DNA of 64,000 bases. Origin: a bacterium (GTDB taxonomy: Bacteria; Pseudomonadota; Alphaproteobacteria; Micavibrionales; UBA2020). The stretch covers positions 1 to 64,000 of the forward strand of contig JAQSDV010000007.1 in assembly GCA_029945425.1 (NCBI GenBank). Reading direction: 5' to 3'. Both the position numbers and the translations under genes were made by a program. The stretch's first letter is position 1. The number at the start of each line of letters is the position of its first letter. Shown one piece after another: positions 14,357 through 23,478 of the stretch. The notes under the pieces were generated by a model that saw only the letters and a list, made by a program, of their open reading frames with translations, did not search any database and was not told where the DNA came from.

Positions 14357-17221
14357 ATGATGATCAGCACATACGCAATGAAACGGGCCGCCCCCATGAA
14401 CCAGCAAGACCGCGATAATGAAATTTTCCTGATCGATGGCTCGGGCTTTATCTTCCGCGCCTATCACGCGCTGCCGCCGCTCAACCGCCCCGACGGCACG
14501 CCGGTCAACGCCGTGCTGGGCTTTACCAACATGCTGATGAAGCTGCTGAACGACATGAACGTGCCGAATATCGCCGTTATCTTTGACGCCAGCCGCAAAA
14601 ACTTCCGCAACGAAATTTATGCCGAATACAAGGCCAACCGCAGCGAAACGCCCGAAGACCTGATCCCGCAATTTGCGCTGATCCGCGAAGCGACAGAAGC
14701 GTTTTCAATTCCTGCGATTGAACTGGAGGGGTACGAGGCCGACGACCTGATCGCGACCTATGCGCGCCTTGCGACCGAGGCAGGCCGCAGTGTCGCCATC
14801 GTGTCGTCCGATAAGGACCTGATGCAGCTGATCCGCCCCGGCGTGCGCATGTACGACCCGATGAAGTACAAGGATATCGGCGAAGCCGAAGTCATGGAAA
14901 AATTCGGCGTCCATCCGTCGAAGGTCGTGGACGTGCAGTCGCTGGCCGGTGACAGCACCGACAACGTGCCGGGCGTGCCCGGCATCGGCGTGAAGACTGC
15001 CGCGCAGCTGATCAACGAATATGGCGACCTCGACACGCTGCTGGCGCGCGCATCGGAAATCAAGCAACCCAAGCGCCGCGATTCACTGATCGAGCATGCC
15101 GAAAACGCGCGCATTTCGCGCCGCCTCGTGCAATTGGATGCCAATGTACCGGGTGTGCCGGGCATCGACCAGCTGTCGATCCGCGTGCCGGACAGGGAGC
15201 GCCTTTTGGGCTTCCTCGGCCAGCAAGGTTTCAAGACCATCATGGCGCGCATGGAAAAGAAACTGGGTGGGGAGCCTGCGAATACTGCGGCCCCCGGCGT
15301 CATCCTCCTGCCGCCCGCACAATCCGGCATGATTGCGGAGGCTGTTGCACATGCGGACAACAAACCCGCGCAATATGAACTGGTGCAGGATGAAGCCGCG
15401 CTGCAACGCTGGATCGACATGGCGATGGAAGCGGGTCAGGTGGCAATCGACACCGAAACAACCGACCTGACGCCGTCCAAGGCGGATATCGTCGGCATTT
15501 CGATGTCGACCGACAAGGGCAATGGCTGCTACATCCCGCTGCAGCACCGCGACCCGAAGGGCTATTCCGAAAGCTTCGATTTCGCGATGCAGGAGAAAAA
15601 AGCCGATGCGCCGGAACTGAAACAGATCCCGCTGCAAAAAGTGATGCAGATGCTGAAACCTCTGCTGGAAGATCCCGCCGTGCTGAAGATCGGCCACAAT
15701 ATCAAATACGACCTGCAGATGTTCCTGCCCTACGGCATCCGCGTTGCGCCGATTGACGATACGATGCTGATGTCTTTCGTGCTGGATGGCGGCATGCACG
15801 GGCACGGCATGGATGAACTGTCGGAACTGCTGCTGAACCACAAAACCATTTCATACGATGAGGTTACAGGCACGGGCAAGAACCGTGTGACCTTCGACCT
15901 CGTCCCGCTCGACAAGGCGCTGACCTATGCCGCCGAAGACGCGAATGTGACGCTGCGGTTTGAAAAATCCTTCCGCCCCCGTCTGCCGCAGGAAGGCATG
16001 GCGAGTTTCTATGAGACGGTGGAGCGCCCCCTCGCCCCCATCATCGCGGACATGGAATTTACGGGCGTCAAGATCGACGTCAATGTCCTGCGTAAAATCT
16101 CCAACGAATTTGCGGTCAAGATTGTCGAGCTGGAGGAGAAAATCCACAAGACCGCCGGTCGCCCGTTCAATATCGGCTCCCCCAAACAAATGGGCGATGT
16201 GCTGTTCGGCGAAATGGGCTTGCCGGGTGCGGCCAAGACAAAAACCGGCGCCTGGGCCACCGGCGCGGAAGTGCTGGAGGAATTGAGCGACCATCCGATC
16301 GTCGCGCAAATTCTGGAATGGCGCGGGCTGTCGAAATTGAAAAGCACCTATACGGATTCACTGCCCGAAACGATCAACCCGAAAACGGGGCGTGTGCATA
16401 CATCGTACAACATGGTCGGCGCGAATACGGGCCGGTTGTCGTCGAACGACCCCAACCTGCAGAATATTCCGATCAAGACGGTAGACGGCAAAAAAATCCG
16501 CACCGCCTTCATTCCCGAAGACGGCTATGAATTCCTGTCAGTCGATTATTCGCAAGTCGAATTGCGCCTCGCCGCCGATATGGCGGATATCAAGCAGTTG
16601 AAAGAAGCGTTCCACAACGGCATCGACATTCACGCGGCGACCGCCAGCCAGGTGTTCGGTGTGCCCTTGTCGGAAATGACGCCGGAAATCCGCCGCAATG
16701 CGAAAGCGATCAATTTCGGCATCATCTACGGCATCTCCGGCTTTGGCCTCGCAAAACAGCTGGGCATCCCGCAAGGCGAAGCCGCCGCCTATATCAAGCA
16801 ATACCTCGCCCGTTTCCCGGAGCTGAAAAACTACATGGATTCAGCCAAGGAATTCGCGCGCAAGTATGGCTATGTGAAGACGTTCCACGGCCGTAAAGTC
16901 TACCTGCGCGGCATCACCGACAAAAACGCCGCGATGCGCAGCTTCGCCGAGCGTCAGGCCATCAACGCGCCCCTGCAGGGCACTGCGGCCGACATCATGA
17001 AAAAGGCGATGATCGCCATTGTGCCCGCGCTGGCCGAAGCCAAACTGGGCGCAAGAATGTTGCTGCAAGTCCATGACGAATTGCTGTTCGAGGTTCCGGT
17101 CGCCGAAAAGGCCGAAACCGAGGCACTCGTGAAAAAAATCATGGAAGATGCCGGAACCGGACTCGGGGTTCCGCTCGTTGTAGATGCTGGGTGGGGCCTT
17201 AACTGGGCAGACGCGCATTAA
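14357..17221 (+). CDS. polA: DNA polymerase I
   Basis: 954 aa with all three domains: 5' nuclease (FLIDGSGFIFRAYHALPP, SSDKDLMQL, GVPGIGVKTAAQL), an apparently active 3'-5' exonuclease (AIDTETTDLTPSKADIVG retains the DxE motif), and family A polymerase (DPNLQNIPI, VDYSQVELR, KAINFGIIYG, QVHDELLFEV). It fills gaps and removes RNA primers in replication and repair. ATG 14357 has AAGGG upstream; a second Met (14396) aligns better with family N-termini, so the start is uncertain by 13 codons. Confidence 0.97.
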   Translation: MMISTYAMKRAAPMNQQDRDNEIFLIDGSGFIFRAYHALPPLNRPDGTPVNAVLGFTNMLMKLLNDMNVPNIAVIFDASRKNFRNEIYAEYKANRSETPEDLIPQFALIREATEAFSIPAIELEGYEADDLIATYARLATEAGRSVAIVSSDKDLMQLIRPGVRMYDPMKYKDIGEAEVMEKFGVHPSKVVDVQSLAGDSTDNVPGVPGIGVKTAAQLINEYGDLDTLLARASEIKQPKRRDSLIEHAENARISRRLVQLDANVPGVPGIDQLSIRVPDRERLLGFLGQQGFKTIMARMEKKLGGEPANTAAPGVILLPPAQSGMIAEAVAHADNKPAQYELVQDEAALQRWIDMAMEAGQVAIDTETTDLTPSKADIVGISMSTDKGNGCYIPLQHRDPKGYSESFDFAMQEKKADAPELKQIPLQKVMQMLKPLLEDPAVLKIGHNIKYDLQMFLPYGIRVAPIDDTMLMSFVLDGGMHGHGMDELSELLLNHKTISYDEVTGTGKNRVTFDLVPLDKALTYAAEDANVTLRFEKSFRPRLPQEGMASFYETVERPLAPIIADMEFTGVKIDVNVLRKISNEFAVKIVELEEKIHKTAGRPFNIGSPKQMGDVLFGEMGLPGAAKTKTGAWATGAEVLEELSDHPIVAQILEWRGLSKLKSTYTDSLPETINPKTGRVHTSYNMVGANTGRLSSNDPNLQNIPIKTVDGKKIRTAFIPEDGYEFLSVDYSQVELRLAADMADIKQLKEAFHNGIDIHAATASQVFGVPLSEMTPEIRRNAKAINFGIIYGISGFGLAKQLGIPQGEAAAYIKQYLARFPELKNYMDSAKEFARKYGYVKTFHGRKVYLRGITDKNAAMRSFAERQAINAPLQGTAADIMKKAMIAIVPALAEAKLGARMLLQVHDELLFEVPVAEKAETEALVKKIMEDAGTGLGVPLVVDAGWGLNWADAH

Positions 17222-17264
17222 CCCCTTCTTGAAAATTTCAAACTCTTGACCGGAGAATCCCGCC

Positions 17265-18101
17265 ATGATGCACATCACCCATAAAGATTTCAAAATTCCC
17301 GCCCTCGGCTATGGCACATGGCAGCTGCGCGAGCAGGACTGCCTGACAGGCGTGCAAAAGGCGCTGGAAATCGGCTACCGCCACATCGACACCGCGCAGA
17401 TTTACGAGAACGAGGAATTCGTGGGCGATGCCATCAGGAATTCAGGCGTCGAGCGCAAGGAAGTGTTCCTGACCACCAAGATCTGGATGTCGAATGTCCG
17501 CGACGGTGCGTTGCAAAAATCGCTCGACGGTTCGCTGAAAAAACTGAAAACCGATTACGTTGATTTGCTGCTGATCCATTGGCCGGTCAAGGAAACCCCC
17601 TTTGCCGAACAGATGGAGGCATTGCAGGAAGTACAGAAGGAAGGCCAAGCGAAACTGATCGGCGTGTCCAACTTCACCGTCGCACAGATGACCGAAGTCG
17701 TGGAAACGCTGGGCGTCGACCTTGCCACCAACCAGGTCGAATACCATCCCTTCCTGTCGCAAAGCCCTGTCTATGACTACATGGTCGATCACGGCATGTT
17801 CCTGACCGCCTATTCGCCCCTCGCGCGCGGCAAAATCAATGACGAGAAAGACCTCCTCTCGCTCGCGCATAAATACGGCAAGACGGTCGGCCAGATCGCA
17901 TTGCGCTGGCTGGTGCAGCAGGAAGGCGTAGCCGCCATTCCCAAGGCAGCATCCGAAAAACACATGCGCGAGAATTTCAACATTTTCGATTTCACGCTGG
18001 ACGAGATGGACATGAAGATCATCCACGGCCTCGCGCGCGAAGGCGGCCGGTTGATCAATCCCGACTGGGCACCGAAATGGGACGCAAGCAAGGCGGCCTA
18101 G
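17265..18101 (+). CDS. aldo/keto reductase
   Basis: 278 aa TIM barrel. The catalytic tetrad can be seen: Asp and Tyr in RHIDTAQIYENE, Lys in TTKIWMSN, His in LLIHWPVK. GVSNFT and IPKAASEKHMREN form the NADPH site. It resembles 2,5-diketo-D-gluconate reductase-type AKRs that reduce aldehydes and dicarbonyls in the cytosol. 43 nt after polA, with its own GGAG ribosome site; convergent with the transporter genes. Confidence 0.92.
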   Translation: MMHITHKDFKIPALGYGTWQLREQDCLTGVQKALEIGYRHIDTAQIYENEEFVGDAIRNSGVERKEVFLTTKIWMSNVRDGALQKSLDGSLKKLKTDYVDLLLIHWPVKETPFAEQMEALQEVQKEGQAKLIGVSNFTVAQMTEVVETLGVDLATNQVEYHPFLSQSPVYDYMVDHGMFLTAYSPLARGKINDEKDLLSLAHKYGKTVGQIALRWLVQQEGVAAIPKAASEKHMRENFNIFDFTLDEMDMKIIHGLAREGGRLINPDWAPKWDASKAA

Positions 18102-18105
18102 GCCT

Positions 18106-18537
18106 TTAAGCCGGCCAGACCAGCAGCAGCAATGCCACGACCGACATCGCAATCGCCACGAATTGCGTGCGGTTGAGCTTTTCCTTGAGGAAGACGCGCG
18201 CCAGCACAAGGCACAGCACAGGATACATCGCCGTCATCGTGACGACGACCGCAACCGGCCCGTTATGCAGCGCGATAAAGTACGACAGGATGGCAAGCGC
18301 GGTCAGCGCGCTCGACATGCCGACCAGCGCCACGATTTTCTTCTGGAACGGCAAACGGAAGTGCAAGTGAAACAGGATCGGCAGGCTGACGCAGAAATTG
18401 CCGAGAGACTCATAGAAAATTACGCTATGCGGTTGCAGCGATTGCAGCGCCAGTTTCGGCAGGAACGCCCAGAACCCCCAGACCACCATCGCGCCGATCG
18501 CCGGCACAATCCACCTTTTGTCGGATGCCGTGATCAT
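18106..18537 (-). CDS. half-size EamA/DMT transporter subunit
   Basis: 143 aa with four or five hydrophobic helices and a single EamA repeat (AMVVWGFWAFLPKLAL at the start, VVTMTAMYPVLCLVLARVFL near the end). Full-length DMT exporters have two repeats in one chain; here the second repeat is the upstream gene, overlapping by 4 nt, so the pair probably forms a heterodimer. Substrate unknown. Confidence 0.8.
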   Translation of the reverse strand: MITASDKRWIVPAIGAMVVWGFWAFLPKLALQSLQPHSVIFYESLGNFCVSLPILFHLHFRLPFQKKIVALVGMSSALTALAILSYFIALHNGPVAVVVTMTAMYPVLCLVLARVFLKEKLNRTQFVAIAMSVVALLLLVWPA

Positions 18538-19034
18538 CGGTCGTTCACCGCTGTGGGCAGCGCGGGTTTTGACGCGGGGGGTTTCGGCGGGCTATCGCTG
18601 GCCAGCACCAGCGTGATGATCGAGGCGAGGCCCAGCACAATGCCGGCACCTTCCCGCAGGGTTATCGGATCGGGCAGGAAGACAAGCGCGAGCAACGTCG
18701 CCACCGCCGGATAGAGCGACGAAATCATCGAGGCATAGGTCAGCGGCCCGCGCTGCAGCGCGATCAGGTAAAACCACTGCCCCAGCGTGCCGCAGGCGCC
18801 GGTCGCCATTGCCAGCATCACGCCCTTGAATTCGAATTCGAAATCGTCCCAGAACACCGCCTGTATGGCGCAGGAGGTGAGGAAAAAGAAAAAGCAGTTG
18901 TAAACGATCATGTGCAGCGGCTGCATGTTCCGCAGCAGCAGCTTGGGCAGGAACGCCGTCAGCCCCCAGACGAAAAGCGTGACGGATGCCGGAATGAACC
19001 ATGCAGCATTTGATGAAACCGCGGATATATCCAT
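18534..19034 (-). CDS. half-size EamA/DMT transporter subunit
   Basis: About 166 aa from ATG 19034 (starts up to 19052 are possible). One EamA repeat: SVTLFVWGLTAFLPKLLLRN, then ASMISSLYPAVATLLALVF and a hydrophilic Pro-rich tail. It shares the W-G-x-x-AFLPKL motif with its partner, evidence of duplication. Co-translated with the next gene. Likely a small-molecule exporter of the inner membrane. Confidence 0.8.
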   Translation of the reverse strand: MDISAVSSNAAWFIPASVTLFVWGLTAFLPKLLLRNMQPLHMIVYNCFFFFLTSCAIQAVFWDDFEFEFKGVMLAMATGACGTLGQWFYLIALQRGPLTYASMISSLYPAVATLLALVFLPDPITLREGAGIVLGLASIITLVLASDSPPKPPASKPALPTAVNDR

Positions 19035-19183
19035 AATTCGACGCATCCTCAAGCGTGTTGAACGTTTATATCAAGCGAGGGCGTGTTTCTGTAGCGAAAT
19101 TTCGCGAGCATCGCCAAAGTCTTGGCTTGCGTCGCCGAACAGGCGTATATAAATAAATCAGCACCGTTGAGGAGATACCCCCC

Positions 19184-19693
19184 TTGTCCGATTCACCCGC
19201 ACCAAAGCGCTTCCTTGTTTCCTGGGACCAGTTCCACCGCGACTGCAAGGCGCTGGCATGGCGTCTTGTCGAAAAACGCACCGACTGGAAGGGCATCATC
19301 GGCATCACGCGCGGCGGCCTGATCCCGACCGGCCTGCTGGCACGCGAGCTCGACATCAAGCTGATCGAAAGCATCGGCATCTCCAGCTATGACGACAAAA
19401 ACCAGCGCGAAGCTGTGGTGCTGAAAAACATCAACGCAGAACTCGTCGGTGATGGCGACGGCTGGCTGGTGGTTGACGATCTCGTCGATACCGGCGGCAC
19501 CGCCAAGATCATCCGCAAGATGCTGCCCAAGGCGCATTTTGCCACCGTCTATGCGAAACCTGCGGGCGAGCCGCTCGTGGATACTTATGTCACCTGGGTC
19601 AGCCAGGACACCTGGATCTACTTCCCGTGGGATATCGATTTCCAACCCGTCGAACCCATCGTGGCCGAACGCAAACGGGTGGATTCCAAGTAA
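19184..19693 (+). CDS. gpt: xanthine-guanine phosphoribosyltransferase
   Basis: 169 aa with a TTG start at 19184, preceded by GAGGAG; no ATG fits. The PRPP-binding loop [14 protein letters not shown] (about 98-111) and [17 protein letters not shown] are those of Gpt. It salvages xanthine and guanine to XMP and GMP. The C-terminal YFPWD segment is conserved in the family. Confidence 0.93.
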   Translation: MSDSPAPKRFLVSWDQFHRDCKALAWRLVEKRTDWKGIIGITRGGLIPTGLLARELDIKLIESIGISSYDDKNQREAVVLKNINAELVGDGDGWLVVDDLVDTGGTAKIIRKMLPKAHFATVYAKPAGEPLVDTYVTWVSQDTWIYFPWDIDFQPVEPIVAERKRVDSK

Positions 19694-19749
19694 GAAACGC
19701 GATAAATTGATACCCAAGAAAAAAGAACAATAAAAAGGACTTTCTTTCC

Positions 19750-20262
19750 ATGAGCATGGAATTCAACAAAATACTGGCCGCCCTCCTCTGCGCAGGCATC
19801 ATTGCCATGCTGGCGGGTTTCGTTTCGCACAAGCTGTATCACCCGCACCATCTTGAAAAAGACGCGTATGAAATCGCGGCGGCGGAAAGCGGCACAGGCG
19901 CAGGCCCCGCAGTCGCCGAACAGACCGAGCCCGAAGTGATTGACGTCGCGACGGCGGATGTGGCGAAGGGCGAGAAGCTGGCGAAAGTCTGCGCGTCCTG
20001 CCACACCTTCGAAAGCGGCGGCCCCAACAAGGTCGGCCCCAACCTGTTCGGGGTTGTCGGCGGCGATCACGCGCATAAATCCGATTACCCTTATTCCGAT
20101 GCGATGAAGGCCGAACACGGCAAGAAATGGGATTACGACGCGCTGAACAAATTCCTGTGGAGCCCCAAGAAGGCAGTCCCGGGCACCAAGATGACCTTCC
20201 TCGGCATCAAGAAACCGGAAGACCGCGCCGCCGTGATCAAGTGGCTCGATACGCAGAAGTAA
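19750..20262 (+). CDS. membrane-anchored cytochrome c (CycM-like)
   Basis: 170 aa with an N-terminal uncleaved membrane anchor (ILAALLCAGIIAMLAGFVSH) and a Pro/Ala linker, then a class I cytochrome c domain. Heme is bound at CASCH (about 81-85), with a distal Met in GTKMTFLG. Similar proteins carry electrons between the bc1 complex and terminal oxidases in alphaproteobacteria. It stands alone and ends in a strong terminator. Confidence 0.92.
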   Translation: MSMEFNKILAALLCAGIIAMLAGFVSHKLYHPHHLEKDAYEIAAAESGTGAGPAVAEQTEPEVIDVATADVAKGEKLAKVCASCHTFESGGPNKVGPNLFGVVGGDHAHKSDYPYSDAMKAEHGKKWDYDALNKFLWSPKKAVPGTKMTFLGIKKPEDRAAVIKWLDTQK

Positions 20263-20288
20263 GCGTTTCAATACAGCACCAAAAAAAA

Positions 20289-20322
20289 ACAGCCCCCGTT
20301 CTCAAGCGGGGGCTGTTTTTTT
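20289..20322 (+). terminator. rho-independent terminator after cytochrome c gene
   Basis: ACAGCCCCCG and CGGGGGCTGT arms with loop TTCTCAAG and a run of seven T; A-tract on the 5' side. Confidence 0.93.
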
Positions 20323-20402
20323 ATGTGGCCGGCGGTGTGTGGGGCACCGGCCGCAGATGGGGTTTGGGGTCAGGGTTGGAGGGAAGAAATTAATATTCGG
20401 GA

Positions 20403-20639
20403 TTAGATATATCGGTGATACGGCCCCTCGACGTCGCGGTCGGTCACGAGGCAACCGGTTTCGTACTTAACCTTCCGGGCTGCATCGAATTCGGACACGG
20501 CGAAAACGACATAGGGCAATTTCTTGCCATCTATTTCGAGGTTGACGGTGTAGTAGCCGCCCTTGGTCTGTTGCATGGGGATCTGTTGCAGGGGGGCGAG
20601 CTGCTGGGGGTCGGTATTTGTTTCAGTATGATTTTGCAT
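20403..20639 (-). CDS. conserved hypothetical protein, 78 aa
   Basis: Start at ATG 20639 with AGGAG 8 nt upstream; upstream in-frame Mets lack spacing. A Gln/Pro/Thr-rich N-terminus is followed by a compact domain (KGGYYTVNLEIDGKKLPYVV, then ARKVKYETGCLVTDRDVEG). No family recognised. Preceded by about 75 nt of AT-rich promoter-like sequence. Confidence 0.6.
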   Translation of the reverse strand: MQNHTETNTDPQQLAPLQQIPMQQTKGGYYTVNLEIDGKKLPYVVFAVSEFDAARKVKYETGCLVTDRDVEGPYHRYI

Positions 20640-20814
20640 AAGCATTACTCCTGTTAAATATACCACGGAGGTGATGCTACGGTTCCCTGACCACCCCTTC
20701 GTATATCTAACCATGCATGTATTATGCCAAATCAATTAAGTCGTAGATTCAGTCACTTAACCTAATTTACCCCTGCGGGAAATTTTTACACCGGAGCACG
20801 TTTGCCGGGCAAAT

Positions 20815-21549
20815 TTAGCCGCAAAACACCTGTTTATGCACCCGCTTCACCTTGAACACATGACGGGTATTGTGCTCGCCGTCCGTGATGTCGATGCGGC
20901 CGCGTGCGGTGGTGGAATCGACAGCCCCCATGGTGATCGTACCGGTCAGTGGCTGGCAGGCCTTGCCCTTCGCGCAGTCGAGAATCTGTCCGTGCCCGCG
21001 CTCCGATTTGCCGTCCGCGGGGAACACGGCCGTGTCCATGCTCGCGCGCGCGGTGATGCTGTCATAGACATGGACGGTGATGCCGTTATCCAGCGTGATT
21101 AAGTAGGCAGCCCCGTCCCACGGCGCGCAGGAACGCTCCAGCGTGCCGCCGATAACCATGCCGCCGCGTGCGGCGGGCGCAGCACCCATCACCGCTGTCA
21201 CGTATTTAATATTATCCTGCAATTCATTGCCGTTTTCATCCTGCAATAGCACGGAGCCGGAGGGATGCACCGATCCCAGATACAGCCAGCGCTGCCCCGC
21301 CGTGAACCGGATATCGCAGCTGCTGCCTTCATAGGGCGCGACCACCTCCTGCCCCTCCGTCACGCCGCGCAACGTCTGTTCGACGACCAGCGTGGCCTGC
21401 CCGTTTTCAACCGTCTGCACCGTGCCGATAAACGCCTGCTGCGCCTCCTTCAGTTTCTCCTCCAGCGGCCGCTGCTGGTACTTGCAAGCCTCCGCAAGCC
21501 CCGAAAAAGCCATGAAAAGGACCAGAAACGACAGTGCACGAAACAGCAT
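20815..21549 (-). CDS. secreted protein with NTR/TIMP-like N-terminal domain
   Basis: 244 aa from ATG 21549, preceded by an ideal GGAGG. A signal peptide (LFRALSFLVLFMAFSGLAEA) ends just before a Cys. Residues about 25-110 have the pattern of bacterial netrin/TIMP-like OB domains (AFIGTVQTVENGQATLVVEQ then CDIRFTAGQRWLYLG). Five further Cys in the rest suggest disulfides in the periplasm. Function unknown; the C-terminal half is unassigned. Confidence 0.7.
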   Translation of the reverse strand: MLFRALSFLVLFMAFSGLAEACKYQQRPLEEKLKEAQQAFIGTVQTVENGQATLVVEQTLRGVTEGQEVVAPYEGSSCDIRFTAGQRWLYLGSVHPSGSVLLQDENGNELQDNIKYVTAVMGAAPAARGGMVIGGTLERSCAPWDGAAYLITLDNGITVHVYDSITARASMDTAVFPADGKSERGHGQILDCAKGKACQPLTGTITMGAVDSTTARGRIDITDGEHNTRHVFKVKRVHKQVFCG

Positions 21550-21679
21550 GAAAGCCTCCATTGATTGCCCGAGATTAGACGATGGCGGCCGGAAATTCCT
21601 TGGAATCCTTGAAAAACCTCCCAAAAACAAAGGCTTTACCGGAATCGACAGTTTCTGCTACATTTCCGGCCTATCGAGA

Positions 21680-21718
21680 GGACAGGTGGCCGAGCGGTTG
21701 AAGGCGCTAGTCTCGAAA
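21680..21718 (+). other. 5' half of disrupted host tRNA-Ser(CGA)
   Basis: The segment starts GGACAGGTGGCCGAGCGGTT and matches the complete tRNA-Ser at 23313 through the D arm; its anticodon-stem strand CTAGT and the loop CTCGAAA match the 3' copies at 44103, 52378 and 54942. After CGAAA it passes into element sequence. Joined to the 3' half at 54942-55005 it forms a perfect class II tRNA-Ser(CGA). Confidence 0.9.
21706..21718 (+). other. attL core of element 1 (13 bp)
   Basis: GCTAGTCTCGAAA is shared exactly with 44103-44115, 52378-52390 and 54942-54954. It covers the 5' anticodon stem and anticodon loop of tRNA-Ser, so the crossover falls there. Confidence 0.85.
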
Positions 21719-21794
21719 TCTACCAACATCAAATCACACCATAAATTTATTATTAAATATCAAACGGTTAAGATTGTTAATCTTTCCGTATTAT

Positions 21795-21826
21795 ACTTAC
21801 ACATGTGTTACACACTTTTCGTTGAT
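21795..21826. repeat. TTACACA direct repeats, probable integrase arm sites
   Basis: TTACACATGTGTTACACACTTTT next to the integrase start. The same TTACACACTTT unit recurs at 44025-44060, 44262-44305, 52305-52330 and 54869-54894, always near element ends, as expected for arm-type sites. Confidence 0.6.
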
Positions 21827-21837
21827 GGAGTGTCGCC

Positions 21838-23220
21838 ATGAACCCCGATATGAATACCGAAACCCACGCAGTTATGGATGGAAAAGTCCAACTCTATAAG
21901 CGTGAAGAGAGCAGATTTTGGCAATGCTCGACCTACATGGATGGTCAAAATCTTCGTACCTCAACTAAGGAAGAAACCCTCACTATGGCAAAAGAATATG
22001 CTCGTGAGTGGTACATGGTGGCCTATGCAGATTCAGCTAGGAGAAGGCGGAATACTAGAACCACGCGCCTTCTGGAAAGGTTCGAGCCGACCGTAAATCT
22101 CCCCGCTGTGGTTCCCCACAATCTCCCCGATGTAACTCTCCAACCCATGCCTGACATTCTACCGCCTGCACGAGCAGCGCGGCAGCCTGCCCCGCAACCT
22201 GCGACGATCATTATTGAGAGTGTCGTTAAACCTACTATCCCGACTTTCAAGGAGGCGGCGGAGAAGTTCTTAGCCGAATACGAAATCATGACCGAGGGGG
22301 AGAGAAGTAAAGTCTGGACGAAACTCCACCGCCTGAGGATTGAAGTCCACCTTATACCCTACTTCGGTAACACGCCTGTGAATGAAATTAATGCGGGTAT
22401 GGTCAACGAATACCGCATCAAACGCAGAACTATAGGACACAAGGGTATTAAGCCTGGGCGCAGCACCCTTCATCATGAAACCGTCACTTTACGGCTTGCA
22501 CTCAAAACTGCACATAACTACGGATGGATTCCGTTCGTACCCAATATCTCTGCCCCGTACAAAACATCGGGGAAAGTGAAGCATCGTGGTTGGTTCTCGA
22601 AAGAGGAATACGAGGCACTCTACGAAGAAACAGGCAAACGCGCTGCAAAACCGCCTAAAGATAAATATTCGGCACGCTATCAATGCGTCTGGCAAGACTT
22701 GCACGATTACGTTCTATTCATGGGGAATACAGGCTTACGGACTGACGAGGCCGCAAACCTTGAGTACAGAGACGTAAAGATCGTGAATGACGAGGATAGC
22801 GGAGAGCGCATCCTTGAAATTGAAGTACGCGGCAAGCGCGGCGTTGGCTTTTGCAAAAGCACTAAAGGCGCTGTCTATCCTTTCCAGCGTATGCTTAAAA
22901 GGCATAACGGTCAGCTTACCGATAAAATATTCGGTAAGACTCCCCGAATTGCACTAAACGAAGTCCTAACTCACTTAAAACTAAAGTTCGACAGGGATGG
23001 CAATGTTAGAACGGCAGGTAGCCTTCGCCATACTTACATTTGCCTCCGTCTTCTGGATGGCGCACCAATCTATGATATTGCTAAAAACTGCCGTACCAGC
23101 ACGGAAATGATTGAGGGCTTCTATGCCGTGCATCTTAAAAATACATTGAACGCGGCCTCAATAAACGTCAGAAAAACCAAGAAAAAGAACATTAAAAACA
23201 AAGGGAAAACTAATTCTTGA
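21838..23220 (+). CDS. int: tyrosine recombinase (element 1 integrase)
   Basis: 460 aa from ATG 21838 (GGAG upstream). The N-terminal 130 residues are variable; residues about 140-240 form a SAM-like core-binding domain, then the catalytic domain with Arg in NTGLRTDEAANLEY, Lys in VRGKRGVGF, SLRHTYICLRL (HxxR type) and the nucleophile in EMIEGFYAVH. It is the only intact integrase in the mobile region and lies at the left end, 120 nt from the attL core, reading inward. The host tRNA-Ser promoter lies upstream and may drive it. Confidence 0.93.
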   Translation: MNPDMNTETHAVMDGKVQLYKREESRFWQCSTYMDGQNLRTSTKEETLTMAKEYAREWYMVAYADSARRRRNTRTTRLLERFEPTVNLPAVVPHNLPDVTLQPMPDILPPARAARQPAPQPATIIIESVVKPTIPTFKEAAEKFLAEYEIMTEGERSKVWTKLHRLRIEVHLIPYFGNTPVNEINAGMVNEYRIKRRTIGHKGIKPGRSTLHHETVTLRLALKTAHNYGWIPFVPNISAPYKTSGKVKHRGWFSKEEYEALYEETGKRAAKPPKDKYSARYQCVWQDLHDYVLFMGNTGLRTDEAANLEYRDVKIVNDEDSGERILEIEVRGKRGVGFCKSTKGAVYPFQRMLKRHNGQLTDKIFGKTPRIALNEVLTHLKLKFDRDGNVRTAGSLRHTYICLRLLDGAPIYDIAKNCRTSTEMIEGFYAVHLKNTLNAASINVRKTKKKNIKNKGKTNS

Positions 23221-23312
23221 AGAATCGGGGTTTCCCGATTATAAAAAGCCCTTGCTGTCTTTCTTGGAAGGCAGGGCAACGTCCTAATTTTTCAACCATA
23301 GGACTTGAAGCT

Positions 23313-23402
23313 GGACAGGTGGCCGAGCGGTTGAAGGCGTCAGTCTCGAAAACTGAAATAGGTGTAAGCCTATCGCGAGTTCGAATCTCGCCCTGTCCGC
23401 CA
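23313..23402 (+). tRNA. tRNA-Ser(CGA) carried by element 1
   Basis: 90 nt with encoded CCA. GGACAGG/CCTGTCC acceptor stem, anticodon CGA, variable arm ATAGGTGTAAGCCTAT and T arm. The anticodon stem is TCAGT/ACTGA, whereas the host copy has CTAGT/ACTAG: two adjacent base pairs are exchanged with pairing kept, which also removes the 13-bp att core. Confidence 0.96.
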
Positions 23403-23478
23403 TTTTGGCGAATTGATTATTTAACGTCCTTAATTACTTCTCTCGGCATCTACCCTTCACTCAAAGGAGCTACTGAGC

